From Pleurodeles waltl (lineage: Eukaryota > Chordata > Amphibia > Caudata > Salamandridae): DNA of 64,000 bases. Below are positions 42,246 to 55,842 of this stretch, piece by piece. A program made the translations under genes and the position numbers. The notes beneath the pieces were generated by a model. That model did no database searches and was not told the DNA's origin. It worked only from the letters and a program-made list of their open reading frames with translations. The stretch covers positions 336,405,177-336,469,176 of the forward strand of contig NC_090448.1 in the NCBI RefSeq assembly GCF_031143425.1, in the 5' to 3' direction. Numbering within the stretch: the first letter of the stretch is position 1; the number at the start of each line of letters is the position of its first letter.

Positions 42246-45200
42246 CAGACAATATGATGAGACAAATCTAGCTTACAGCACTGGACCGACACTTCTGAAG
42301 CTGATGGTAAAAAACAAGTACTGATGTAAAGCTTACTAAGAGTGAAGGTAATCCATACTTTGCGTCTAAGTGGTTTTGGTGGATGGACAGTCCCACGGGG
42401 TTTATGATTATGGCTTGGAAGTTTGTTTTGTTTAAATTGAAAAATGTTGTGAACAGCAGCAGAGATGTTTTGAGCAGAGGGAACTATAGAAAGTAATGCA
42501 TACTGAGGCTGTCTTGGCCTGATGGACGAAAGGTAATATGATGTTAATCTTGAATAAATGCTGAAACATGGAAGTACCATTCTTTCATAAATCGATACAT
42601 AGACTGGATGGTCATTTATTAAAGGATACTAAACTTGCATACTGTCTGTCGTCTGTGTGCCTTGACTGACATTATATTCGTCAGTTAGGCTTGCATTGCT
42701 CAGTCTTGCCAATCCAAGAGAGTCAAGTGTTAAAGAAGGGTACTTGGTTATCCAGTTAGCCCTGGGGCACAAGTGTTAATTGACTCCAACTGTTACAACT
42801 AGAGTCGCGAATCTTTGACTGTCCTGGGAAACAGAGACCACGTGTATAAAACGTTTTGCAATCACGTAGTCTACAAATTGCAAAACCACAGGCTTTTTGA
42901 CAGCAAAAGAAAGATTTAATAATGCCGAAAGTTACTCTATGAGTCAAAAAATTATTTCCAATTCTCAAAGTAACTTTTGCAACCACTTCTTTATAACAAA
43001 CCTCGGGACGGAGTATGCGAAAGGGGCAGTTTGAAAAGCAATTTAACAATGATTTGTGTATAGGGGAAGCTGAGACCACCATACTCTCTACATGCCACAA
43101 TATGTATCTTCTCAAAAACATTCCTTAAAATAAGCACATGTCCCTCAAGCGCTGCTTATCAAAAAAAAAAATCTGGACGGAATGCCAAAGTGGAGGTCTA
43201 TTTCCCCTGCTTTTGCAGCTATCCCCAGGTAGCCGCAAAATGGTTTGTGTCTTATTAATATTCATGAGGTCAGACTCCTGCAACTAACCATTTTTCATTT
43301 TGACTGACTGGTACATAAGTCACACCACAAAATGAAGAGCACTTTGCTAACCAGTCAGTGAGCAATTTGCAGCCACTGGTTTGCGAACTGCCCTTAGTAG
43401 CTCTCTTCCCAGTATGTCCAAGCTGCCACACAAGACTAACCTATATTTAACCCCAGAAGGGTACTTACAGTGTAACACGTTCTACGCTTTGCCATACTCC
43501 TCAGCCTCGTATCGTTTCTCGTTAAATATACTATGCTCTTTCTTAATGACACAGTGACACATGCATACCTAGAAAGAAAATAGTGACTTTCGCATAATGG
43601 CTTTGTGCGTTTTAACTCACAAGGATAGTTCTTTTAATTAGCTGGTTTGTGGTCATTTCTAAATGTACTAAAATGAGATGTGCCGTCTGTTGATATGATA
43701 GTAATTCTTCTGAAAAGGTTTCAGAGTGACAAGAAGCTCTTCATTTCACAGACCGTGGTCCATTCTGTGTTATTCAGTCTTAGAAATTCAAAGCTCAGGT
43801 ACCTGAAATTCAAGCAGCAAATTCCCAATCTTCGAACCACAGGGATGAGGCCTCAAGCATCCCATGCTTATATCAAGTCGTTTTTATTCTTCTGCCACAG
43901 AAATACCTTGTAGGGGTCAAATTCTCATTTCTGCACCACATTACATGGGATTGAAACACTGAAATACTACACCAATGTACAGAGCACAGCAGGACATACA
44001 CACAATTTACAATGTTCATATATGGGATTTAGGTCATTGCACTTACAACTGTAAACATGTTATTTTTTTTTTAATTTGCTTAATGTTTTGTTGAGAACCC
44101 ATATCTTTCTTTCACAACCCTAAAAAAAAAATAAACAACAAAAAATCATGGAAGCCAGATGAACATATTAAAACAATTTTCTCATTTACATATACAACAT
44201 ATAATGAACTCTACAAGACTTCTAAATGTTCAAATAGAAGATGTATTTTTTAAATCCAACAGTCTAGACTAATCAGCCACAAACACTATGCTTTTTTTAA
44301 ATCGATGCACAAAAAGCAAGAGTTGGCAGATGGGCTGGTACATGAGATGAAAACCCCAACACCAGTATTTTTTTTTAAACGCATGTTCCTTTTTTATTCC
44401 TTTTATCATATATGAGATTTATATCTGTACATGTATTTACAACGCATTAGGTAAAGGGTTAGAAAGAGACACTGCCCACAGAAAGAAGGCAGTGTTCCCC
44501 TCTCATTCTTCCCTATGCTTTCCAAGGTAAAATAAATAACCACATACGACATTCGCTTGCACCATGCATACTCCTCACTATGCACTTCTCATCTAGGTGG
44601 CTCTGCCTGCTCTGAACGCACCTTCTCTGAATAGAATAAGGATTCCCACGGTTCTTGGTCATTAAATGCCTGGATGAGTAATAGGTCCTTGGACTGGTTA
44701 TGGTGAAATGCCACAATTTGTTTATACCCGATCTCAGTTTCCCTCACAGTGGTAGTTTCATGGCTGGCACCCACCTACCTGATCCACAGTCACGTGGAAG
44801 GCATTATGGCTCTTTAGTACCAGAACACATGACGTCAAGTAGATCAGTAAGGGCGATATTTATCTGCACAAACATATTCCTCCCCCTCTCCTGTTATTAA
44901 AAAATATGTTCCGAAAGCTTTGGCCACCATACTCAAACATCAAAAATATCACACTGTAACCAACTGTATGGAAAATAAAATAATGGAAGGGCACATTGTG
45001 CCTAGTGCAACATTGTGGAATATCAGAAAGCACATATTGCAAATGGTAGAATTCTGCCCCAAAAGTCACTACATTCTTCCTTTCAGCTTGTTGCAGCCCT
45101 CAAAATAACTGCCTCTGAGGCACAGGTGTCTGTGTTTGCGAGCAAGATTCTCTATTGAAAGTCCATACTTCCCACTGTTCAAAGATGAATGCAACCTAGA

Positions 45201-48200
45201 TTGCCTGGTAATAGAGTTTTATTGCTTTTGATAAACCAGGATCGTAGAGCTCAGTGCTGTTGGGACTCTTGATTAATGTAGATTTTGTTTTTACATTTTG
45301 TCCTGTGCTTTAAAATACAGACCCCAGCAGTTTTACGTCGAAGTATTGAGCCTTTTTGCTTACAGTGGATGTACAAAAATATTGCATTCTTGGCTGAAAA
45401 ATCTGCAGAAACGTGTAGATTTAAAAACATGATCGGTATATTTGTTAATAAATCAATGTCCATGTATCTAGAGAGGTCTGCAGAATGCCCCATGAGCAAA
45501 TGCAGGTGTTGACTAGGAATGGAGTGGACTAGTTTTTTTCTGGTGCAGGTGTCCCTCTTTCTCATTTCAGTCCCTACTGACCCTGACGAGCAAGTACTTT
45601 CTACTGGAAGAATAATCACTTTAAATTCACTTGTTCTTCAAAAAAATAAAAACATTAGCCGCAACTCTTGGCACGGTTATAAATCTACCCACCATTATCA
45701 TCAAACTGCCTGCTTATGTCTCCAGTGGGCCGTGCCACTCACTGAACTGAAGAGTTTCTGTTTGCTGAACCTGAAAGTGTAGGTTGCTTCATTTTTATTT
45801 TAAGTGTATGAATTTCATGTAATTTGCATTAACATTAGTTTCTTTTAGGCGGTTGTGCTGTAGGAGTTCTATATATTGGTAAACGTCAGATACCATGGTA
45901 GTCTATCTTTGTAATATACTGCCTAACTGTTTATATATTATCTTGATATCCTTGCTGATCTGAGGTGGGTTGCAGCTCACTCTGTTTCTTTCATCATTCT
46001 ACCTCTTCTCTAAATTAGGACCTGTCCAGCTGTGATTTATGGCTCAGAACCCTGCAGTTAGGCTCTGTATCTGCTTTTAATGCACACCTCATTCAGGAAA
46101 GGTTAGAGACCTAGACTCTGGATCATTTTCTTTAAACTAGATAGGAGGTGCTCAGTCTATCTATGTATTGTATCTTTCCCAGTTGTGGTGGTCTAGTTTG
46201 GAACTACTATCATTCAGAACAGGGACTAAGCCGTCACTTTCACTAGCAAGTCTCCCTATCTGATTCCTCCTTAGCAGATGGAAGACAAATCTTTGTGTTT
46301 TGTTTTTATGTCTGATCTCAACATCCAGGGGGATACATCTGCTTGTCTTCCTTCCTTCTTCTCATTCTCAAAGGGCTTGATAAAGTTTCAGGTGTTATGG
46401 TAAGCATAGTGCTTTGGTATTTCCTGTGCTTCACTTGTTGGTGGAACAGGAGTGGCTTTTTTCTTCACCTGACTTTTGTTCTTTGTGCATGGCATTCAAC
46501 ACCACTTTTGCAGAAAGGCTATATCTGCGATTGTTTATCTATGCCATACAACAGTATTGCCATCACTCTTGCCACCACATTTGTTCATTTATTTTCTCCA
46601 CCAGGCTAAATTAAGGGTTTTTGGGATTGTAGGTTTTTGCATCTGGTGAACGTTTACTATTTTCAAGTGTTTAATTTGCCAGGGTGTTTTTGTCCTGGAT
46701 CAAACATTTTAGAACTTATGTCCTATACTCACAGTTATCATTACTTTCAGGGCAGCTATGTAGTCATATTTCTTTTGGACTGTTTTACTTATGTCCTTTC
46801 CACTGTTAGAACTGTCGGAAAGTGTCAATTTACTGTCTTTGTAGGTATGTAACTCTTGTTTACCTTGAGAGTGTTTCATAGTGGTCTATGACATTCATGG
46901 ATACCATACACCATCATTTATATAAAACCACCCCTGCTAGATTTTGTTTGATAAACAATAGATGAGTCCACAGTGATACCATATGACAGGTGTAAGCCAA
47001 TTAATATTAGCAAAGGTTTTCTTTTATATTTTAATTAGTGATTTTTCTCCAAATAGAATGGTTTACATATAGAGCAATGGGGCTGTCTAGCCTCTTTGAT
47101 TGTGATCTTTGAAAGACAGCTAAATCTGGGCTAGTTTATCTAATCTCCTGATCAATTCATTTATTTTCTGTACAAGTCATACCTGTCTCACCGGTGATGG
47201 ATGGAACCGTAATCATGTGGTCCTGCCACATCTTGTAGAACTTCTCAACCAGGAAAGTGACAATATGTAGTTTGTGAACCGGAAGCACCCTTACAGCTCT
47301 AGAGGCCATTTCCATAAATGTCTATGTCTCTCTACAACAGACCTAAAGGTATATAAAATACCACATTTGGCACTTAACAAAGAATTGCAGAAATGATATG
47401 CACCAGTTTTTTGACATTCTCGGTGAGGGTAACAGGTGTTAAGTGAGTCATTTCCAAGTCTACAACCTACATGTGGCAACTGTAATAAATTCAAGATATT
47501 GACAAGACTAGCCTTATGTCAGTGTTATGATGGGTATTCCACAATAAGCAGACTGAAATCCCAATTTAGCTTTACCATCCCAACCACAAGCACAGCTTGT
47601 GGTGGCACAACACTGCTGACAGACAGTCGACAGTCTGCCTGACTTACAAGAGGGTGGGTGGATTGAGAGCTTGGCGGACAAATCACTCCATCACATTTAT
47701 GATGGAGTAACCTAAAACAGGCCTTACGTTTCTTACCTGTAACTGTATACTGCAAAGTCTTCTGGAATAGTTAAGAAAAGCATTTAATTTCTCACAGTAT
47801 GGAGCTAAGACTCATGACAAGTATTAGTAATTCATTGTTCACATCTCTCTACTTGCTATCCTCCTTCATGTCTCAATTTCTATTCGACTGGTACTTACTT
47901 TTGAGTACACTTACAGCTCTTGCCTGAATTTCAGCCTGCAGCAGCAAGAACAGATAAGCATGTATTTGAGAACTGGCAGTTTGGGAGGAGACTTACTAAG
48001 GTTTATGTGCCATAATTGTCAGAGACTTACCATTAGAGGCAAGTATTGCAGCCCACTCATGATATGGGTCATTCCAGACACTAAAGTTTAATTCTAGCTC
48101 TAGCAGTAATATTGCATGGGAAAAGAGGATGTTTGATAAATTAGAGATATATTATAAAGGATTGTTTTGGAAAACGTGGCATCAGACTTTTTCATAATCG

Positions 48201-51200
48201 TTTTCAAATCAGTTAAAACAGATACCCAGACCAGAGACTTGGAGACCCCAGTGCCAAGATAAAACTTAATTTGCGTGGGTGCTTAATGCATTTTGCCACT
48301 CACTTATTTACCATCAACAGCACAGGCATGTTCTTGGTTGGAACACTGAAAGCTGCACTGAACCTTCAAGGCTGGTATCTGATGCTTTCAGGGAAAGGTT
48401 TCGAGGCTACATTTCAGTACAGCACAGAACACTGTGAAGCTAGAGGTTCATTCCTTAGTAATGACATTCTCTTCAAATAGAAGAAAACACCAAATACTTC
48501 CACAAAGGCTTCGTCATCTCCAGGCATTAGAGCAAAGTCATTTTGACATGTAATGTGTGCCACACTGTTTTCCCCACTGGACAAAGCAAAACCATTGAGT
48601 ATCACACTGATGGCGGCAAAGGCACACTACTTATTTTGGTAGGAAAGTGTAAGTAGCCACAATAAGCAATAAGTATGGCATTAATCTTCCCAGGTGAAAA
48701 TGAGCCAAAGTTCTATGAAAGAGACAATGCTCACTAAACTTTGTATTTAAGCTTTGTACGTATTCTAGAATCAAATTTAAGCACATACGAAATTACTAGT
48801 TCTTATAAGGGGAAATAAAATATTATGAAACCTTTCATGAACCACTTGACCTCAGAAAAGGAATGCACAGCGATATCTTCAAATTAATACCTGTAATAAT
48901 GGCACACACCTGTACATTAACAATAAACTACCTGTAGGCAAGACTTATCATGGAAGGTGAACTATTGCTCAGTGATTCTCATTGTATAAAGTGCCTTTGG
49001 TCACTTGAAGGCATGCGCATAAAAGGTCTTGAACTTTATATTCCAACTTTTAAGGACCCAAGCCACAACCTAGGAGACCATGTTAGGAATTTCCCAACAT
49101 ATAACATATCTCTTACAATCTAGGCATGACAATTTGAAGCCTACATTATAAGTATAATTCGGGAATGGATCTGATTTCCCTGAATAACCTGTCTAGGAAA
49201 GTAATGGGATCAAAGGAGAAAAAGGTCAATAGAAAAGTCCCATAAAATGCCCTACATTCTACCGATCCTGAAGCAATACAAGGCACATCTGGTGTTGCCT
49301 ATTGCTCCTTGCCTCTCACAATCTCCTTTGAGGCTCTCCACCGTTCATGTACAATAAATGAAGATGATTTATTTAACGCTGCGTCCTCAGCTGACATAAC
49401 AGAATAAATATGGTTTAACACTTGACTATAGACCCTGTCAGTTGTCGTTTGAACATCTTGTTAGCTAAGATTATCTTCTTCTTTCAGATCCATTGGGAAG
49501 CAGCGGACAAATGTTGCTTTCCAATGTTCACCTATAGCAAAAACAGATAAATTACCACATCTATAGATTTTAAAATAAAATAGCAAAAGGCGGCATTTGA
49601 TTTGTGGCAGCTCGCTCATCACAAGAGAATCAGTACATTTGGGACAGAGATATCTAAAAGGATCCAAACACTTTGAACATAAAAAGCACACCGTTTTCTT
49701 TTAAGGACCCCTCTATCTCAACAAAGTACCCTCACAACTCATTCCACATCTCAACCTACGCTTGAGGCAAATTATGCAAAATTTAAAACCCCAAATTACT
49801 GTATAATTGAACTTACAGTGGCAGCCTCTATTTTAATGCCAATATTTGTGATCCATTATTGTCAACAGATGGCGCAGTACAGCATAGAGGCCACCTCTGA
49901 TTTGGAAAATAGCATTACTCCCAGCTCAACTTAAGCTGGCCACTGCCACTATTCTGTGAGTGTTGAGGGACAAACTGACGTTTGTGAAATTGAAATTGCT
50001 AAAATAAGTTATTATGGGCCAATAAGGATAAATGGAAAGTAGAAACTATGGTCCTCATCATTACTGTATGCACTTTAGGGTGAGAAATTAAATATTGAAG
50101 CCCTTCCTAGTGGACTCATACCTACAGGCAGTATGCATGCAATGAGTTGCGACTGTGTCCTCAAGTCTTGAGCAACCACAGGTAATGGTGGAATGCCATG
50201 GAGTAAAGTTGTCTATCTATACAGATAAGGAATACCTGAAGTTCCATCCACCTGAGATATCCCCAAAAGTCTCAGGTGTTGAAGCAGGTAAGCAAATTGA
50301 AAGACTTTTTTAGTCAAACTCTGCTGGCAAGAACTATATATGTGATGAGAACATTTAGCAGAGCACAAATATTTACCTACATGTGAGTCTTTTGGCACTG
50401 GTGATACACATGAAGAAAACATGTTTGCTAGAATGTTAATCCTAGAAAAAGCCAGGTGTTAATAGTCTTTCTGAATCTGAGATGAGCTGGGTCAGATGAA
50501 AGTGGTAAAAGCTTCAAGATTCACAAAAATGTGGTGTGAACAGCAAAGCACTTTCCTCCTAGTCTAGTACCTTACACAAGAGAACACACAACAGGTTGCC
50601 TGTTTGAAGTCCAAGTTCTATGTTCAAGCAGGTCAAGGATAGCTCCCCACTCAGAACAGAAGGTCCTAGATAGTTTTTATCAACGAGTCATAGTGGTTTA
50701 AATTCCACTGTGGTGGCCACTGGGGGTAGACTGAAAGCAGTGAGAGTTGGAAAAACATTGTTTTAATTGTTAATGTGCAATAGCAAACCAGCAGGATTTA
50801 TACGTGCTGAAGATGAGTCAATAATTTGGGGGGCATTACAAATCAACGCTGTTGCTTAAGCACAGGGGTCAGGGATTTATAGACAAGAGGAGAGCAGGTA
50901 CCACAAGGGTCAAAACCGGACAAAGGAGTAATTGGCAAAACTAATCACTTCTGACTTAATAGGGTCTGTGCGACTATTCTTTTTAGGATGAATGAAGGTG
51001 GTAACAAAAGAAAATAGAAAAACTAAGATTCAGTAAATAAAACTGAAACTGTAGTTATCACTAATCACAAACATAAAGTTCCACTCCTATAAAGGAGTTG
51101 AACTAGAAAATAAGTGCCACGTTAAAAAAATACAGCATAAAGGCAGCCTATGAATGAAGTTGGTAAAGAGCTAGGAAACATCTTCTATAGCATTAGTATT

Positions 51201-51873
51201 TAATTTAACGTAATGTAAAAAAAAATGAAAACGCAAATGAAAAATAAGGTTGGTTTTAAAAATGAAAGAAAAAACAGCAGCTGTCTGCAAACCTTTCAAC
51301 GGCATAAAACAACTAAATCCAACTGAGATCCTGAAGTTAGACGTCGGTACTGGAAGCTAAGAGAGGATAGATGGTAAGCAAACACAAAGTTAAGTGGTAA
51401 AAACAATAAACATTTGATTATTGTGGCTAATAACTACAAGTGACTGGAGCTTCAAAAAGGGACTGTTTCCATAATCCATAATATGAAAGAGGGGAGGAAT
51501 CCTATTTCCTACAGCAATTGAATCCTAGGCATTGAATCCATAAAGAGAAATACATGTTGTAACCCTGTACATCTTTCCTAGAGGACACCTGAAATACAAC
51601 AGAAAAACACATATCTGATTTTTGTATCTTTACCCACGAAAAAGTTCATGTTCTCTTCCACAAAGTATTTTATCAACTTAAGAGGTTCGTTAAGTTTAAC
51701 TTTGAAGACCCACTATTTTAAAGTGTCACCTTTACTTAATAAGGCAAGACACGTCTCTGGTTCTAAAGGTCAATTACCCCGAACGAAGCATGAGGGAAAG
51801 AGCCAAGATCACCCTCAGTCTTAAACAAAAGTATAAGATCCTGGGGTAAAGCAAACCTGCATCAAGAGGCATA
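42246..51873. other. AT-rich, repeat-poor DNA without recognised gene
   Basis: Open frames are all short (at most about 150 codons) and lack motifs or codon bias I can recognise. A weak MITE-like remnant lies at 47590-47735 (GGCGGACAAATCACTCCATCAC, and a CCACAAGC/GCTTGTGG hairpin). The stretch could be intergenic, intronic or the 3' flank of the candidate gene at 55.6 kb. I cannot exclude small exons or conserved non-coding elements. Confidence 0.4.
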
Positions 51874-51881
51874 AACTAGGT

Positions 51882-52108
51882 CAGTGGTTCCCAACCTGTG
51901 GTCCGGGGACCCCTGGGGGTCCGCAAAGCCTCCTAAGGGGGTCCGCGACTGCTTAGAAAATTAAATAATATTAACTGATTAGGTCCATAGTTTTCAGTAA
52001 TAACTCATTAGGGGGTCCTTGGATTCCAATAAGGATTCAATGGGGGTCCCCGGGTTCCAGTAAAGATAAAGTGGGGGTCCACAGAAGTGAAAAGGTTGGG
52101 AACCACTG
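51882..52108. mobile_element. hAT-type MITE with perfect 8-bp target duplication
   Basis: Terminal inverted repeats CAGTGGTTCCCAACC and GGTTGGGAACCACTG. Exact 8-bp duplications AACTAGGT at 51874-51881 and 52109-52116, the hAT signature. The 227-bp interior has recurring GGGGGTCC phrases and no coding. Intact ends and exact duplication suggest a comparatively recent insertion. Confidence 0.95.
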
Positions 52109-52116
52109 AACTAGGT

Positions 52117-52495
52117 CAAGCTACCGTATTCCCATCTTGTGCCCCTTGATGTACAGTTGTCTTTGTTCCTGGAGCTTTATATTTTAGTCATATCTGGTTG
52201 TAAAGGCCAGAGAACTGAGAAACACAGATGCCTAAGTTCATCTGGATGAGCATGTTTTAGCTGCTGAGAAAAAATACTCAACACGATTAAATGGGATATT
52301 TTTCCTATTGTTGCCTTCCGAGCTACATTTCAAAAGTAATCAGTGCCTCACTCTAGGATAGTTTTTACTGTAGGGAAATCCAATTAAATAGGGAAGTATG
52401 TACTTCTTTAATTTGCAATTGCCATGGCTAATTCTGATATAAGTTGTTAACCTTCCCACACTTTTGTAAAATGAAATAAGAATAAAAAGCCACCA
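52117..52495. other. No gene seen
   Basis: Non-coding spacer between two small DNA transposons. Confidence 0.4.
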
Positions 52496-52629
52496 GATTA
52501 AGAGTTTGGCAGATGGCTTACTCCATCACAAACATGAGGGAAATCCCGTCCTCCCATATTACAAGTACATTAAATCTTATGGAACTTGTTTGCGACGGAG
52601 TACTTATCTTCCAAAGTCTAAATCAGGCC
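52496..52629. mobile_element. Small TIR element (MITE), decayed
   Basis: GATTAAGAGTTTGGCAGATG...TTACTCCATCACAAAC at the left and, in reverse complement, GATTTAGACTTTGGAAGAT...GTACTCCGTCGCAAAC at the right are inverted repeats of about 37 bp with several mismatches. Related remnants lie near 27110, 27435 and 47670. Non-coding. Confidence 0.7.
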
Positions 52630-55592
52630 ATTAGGAACTACATACAGTCCCGTATATATAACTTTTCCTGCTTACACTCGCAGTGATAACTACTGCTTGG
52701 TGATGACTATTAACTTTAGGTTTCAGAGGATGCTGATTTTGATGGCGTAATTGTACAGCTGATTGCCACCTCCACTGGTCTATGGTGGTGCAAAAAACAC
52801 ATAGATGATAGATTGTAATGGACATAAAAAAGGAGCTGCCAAGTACAACCAGATAGTTAAATTGATTTAGCAGGTTTAGTACATTTTATGTGCACTGGCA
52901 AAGAAATACCCAAATTGAATAGGCTGCTGTACAGCAGCAGCAATGAGGTTGCTGCAATGAATCTCAGATTTACTGGGGCAGATTGGTGAGAGTGGATGAA
53001 AAACATATATTACTTTGTAGGGGCCAGAAAGACTTTCTGAATAATTTTAATTCAAATGTATCAATACCTTCACAAGGGATCGAAGGGGGAGGAGAGGAGA
53101 AGTACTTTATGCTACCTGCTAGGCAGGGACACTTAAACTAGCATATCCGCTCACTCACACTGGTACACTCTTTTTGGTTAGCAGACTTTCAATTTCAGGA
53201 ACTTCTGACTTAAATAAAATAATTCAAATATATAAATATATTTACATGTACAGGTTGTTTTTTATTGTTACTGCTAGTGCAAAGATTTAGAACCCCCAGG
53301 CTATCCTCTGTTTTTCATGGTAAACTATCAACGGTCCATTCCTGAAATCTTTAAATGGCTTTTAGTGATTGGTTAGAGTGAACAAGCATGAATGACCTCT
53401 ACATGCTAATATTTGTGTACTCATTCTCTGCTCCACCCATGCTTGCAACATTTATTTTCATGATCCAGTTAATAGTAGGTGTCTGGTGAATTACATTAAG
53501 TGGAATGAATGATGTGGTTTTCAATGTGACAGTTCTTAGAAATTCTAGCTACAATATTCCCAAGGAACATCCAATACGTAAAAGTGAACCTTTCTCTAGG
53601 GGTACTGTTTTGTTTTAGCTGTATGTTTTGGTGACCCGTTGTCGGCCGTTGTGTTTGTAGCTCTAGCTCTCAGACATTTTCAGCAAGTAATTCAGATAAG
53701 TGTGAATAAGCCAGCAGCATTCATTGCCTTTCTAGTGAGAATTACATTCTCATTATCATTTATACCCTGCCTAGTTATACAGTTTATTTATTGATCTTCA
53801 ATAACGAGTGCATACATTTGCATTCAACTGCATACATCTGCAAACAGCATGATGAGGAACTGATATGAGAACAACAAAAAAACTCCCATCAAATAACTGT
53901 AAGCATTAAAAGTAGATGAAATCATGCAAAGAAGTTGCAAGTCATGCGTAACTACAGTAGGACAGAAGACATTGTAACAGGCTATATGGCTACCCTTTGG
54001 CAACGTGTCCCTCAAATGGGTCAAACATGCCACTAATTGAAAACTCCATACACACAGGTGTTAGATATCAACATATCTATCCGATTCCTTAATAGCACAT
54101 TTCAATTAAATCCTTATACATAACATTGAACATTTTTTTTAATATTAACACAGTATTTTTAAATTGTATTTCTTTGCATAGACAAGTAGACATGAGAACC
54201 GCTTGCTGTTGCCCAAGGTGAATGGAAGCTCAAACGGACAGAACAATGAGACGTCATTTTTCAAGCATGCTCAGCATTGAAGAGAGACTGGCAGAAAACT
54301 GACACAACCACGGAGTTACAAAAATTAACATTGTTTCCACTTGGTTCAAGTTCACATGAATTGGTTTGTTCACATTGCTTTCCTCGCGCTCTCAAGCCTT
54401 TATAGTGATAAGCCTGATGCTGGAGACTGGCAAGTGAAGTCACTTCCTGATGCTTGTTCGTCTCACTCGGCTGTGTGAGCATGCCCAGTGTTAATGGCTT
54501 AGGACTTTAATTGCACAGTCGCGGGAATGGTAGAGGCAAAATCTCCTGATCTTGTCACACTAAATTGTGCTTTTATAGCCTACCCCACTCTATTGCTTCT
54601 GCAGACACCACATTTGCTAACCCATTACAAGGCAAAAAAGGAAAATAAGGTTTTCGAAAACAAAAGAAAAATAAATATGAGGTATACAAGTAAATGAAAA
54701 TGGAATGATTAAGTCTGTTCTTGGAAAAAATGTATACTCAGGCAAACACAAAATGACTGAAATATGCTTACGTCAGTGGAAATCACTGCCATCGGAATGT
54801 TGAATAATGGCTTAATGATGGCTTTAAAATGGCCGACTGACATGCCAGGCCAGCATTTAGATCCATTACTGCCTGGCGGCTAGCTCACTGCCTGTGTTCC
54901 ATGGCCACGTATTTTAGTAGCAAGAACAGTGTTAGGTCCTTAGTTAGGTCTCTGTACTTTTATGTTTCCATCCTGCTTTCTAAATCCCTTTTTGATGTAT
55001 TTTCCGGAACCAAGGGACAACAGAAAGAATAATGCAACATGCACAGAGAGCAGTGGCCCAAACCTGAATGTTCAGTAAAAATGGAGCGCCCTGCTCCCAG
55101 CCCTCAACTGAAAACCATTTGAAGCATGGCAAGCTTCAGTTTATATATGTCAAAACTGTGTGATCACAAGAAAGAAAAATGGTTACGGCCATCAGCAGCA
55201 AAATCAGCACATTCCTTCCACTTAGTGGAACATCCCGGTAGAAGTCTTCTGAGCTCCCAGAAGTAAAACCCAAATTGCATGATGGCCTGGAACATTCGTT
55301 GCGCTAGTGCCATAATAAGACATAATTTTCATAATTTTGCACAAGTCTTTTAAATACGTTTTTCACATGGCTCATCCTTTGTCTATTTTGTTGACAGGCT
55401 CGCATAAAAGGTATCAGATTGTGTTAAATGGATGCCCGCCACTCATAGCTTCAAATCTTTGACTGTTTTCTGCTAATCTGTGTCAGTCTTGCAGTGCGAT
55501 TTTGACTTTTCCCCACCCGCACCAATGGATCCACTTGAAGAAGTACTGTTTCCTCCATATGCAGTTTCAGTGTCAGGTTTTCCTCCTTTAGC
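52630..55592. other. No gene recognised; possibly 3' UTR or flank of the candidate gene
   Basis: If the terminal exon at 55593-55630 is real, transcription runs leftward into this interval, which would then begin with 3' UTR. I see no convincing polyadenylation site arrangement and no repeat. Confidence 0.35.
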
Positions 55593-55630
55593 TCACCAAA
55601 GAACTTTAGTGGCTTCCACGTTATCTGATA
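55593..55630 (-). CDS. Candidate coding part of a 3'-terminal exon, unrecognised gene
   Basis: On the minus strand a strong acceptor (TTTCTCTCTTTCTGTTTTAACTAG, about 55653-55631) precedes this segment. Joined in phase 1 to the exon at 55741-55842, it encodes about 12 residues ending EATKVLW and a TGA (55593-55595). The same frame then stays open for another 39 codons of Gly/Ser/Thr/Lys-rich sequence to a TAG; another frame of the exon is open for 58 codons. Either the protein ends at the TGA, or a different acceptor (for example after AGCTAAAG, about 55587) is used. I do not recognise the protein. The call rests on splice signals and frame agreement only. Confidence 0.4.
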
Positions 55631-55740
55631 CTAGTTAAAACAGAAAGAGAGAAAAATAAATTATCAATGGTCAAAATGTACCTTCCTTTGGAAAGTAAAG
55701 TGCATGTCTTCCCTGCTAACTATATAACAATAATGCTAAC

Positions 55741-55842
55741 CTTGTGCTAAATTTGTGCCAGTGAATGCAAGAGATCGGCAAACGCACTCATTTTTGGGAC
55801 AAGGGCTTATTTCTCCATCAAAAGACTGATCTAAATCAAAAG
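55741..55842 (-). CDS. Candidate 102-bp internal exon, unrecognised gene
   Basis: A minus-strand exon candidate with a long pyrimidine-rich tract and acceptor CTGCCTTTCTAG before it and donor CACAAG|GTTAGC after it. Length 102 bp, both flanking introns phase 1, so it is symmetric and could be skipped without a frame change. It encodes FDLDQSFDGEISPCPKNE and then CVCRSLAFTGTNLAQ, with three cysteines close together. The 3' partner is 55593-55630, about 110 bp away, an unusually short intron for so large a genome. Any upstream exons should lie to the right. Identity unknown; it could still be chance. Confidence 0.45.

Noticed and set aside
41844..42257. 137-codon plus frame
   Set aside because: Runs through several hairpins of the family B element and has no recognisable domain.
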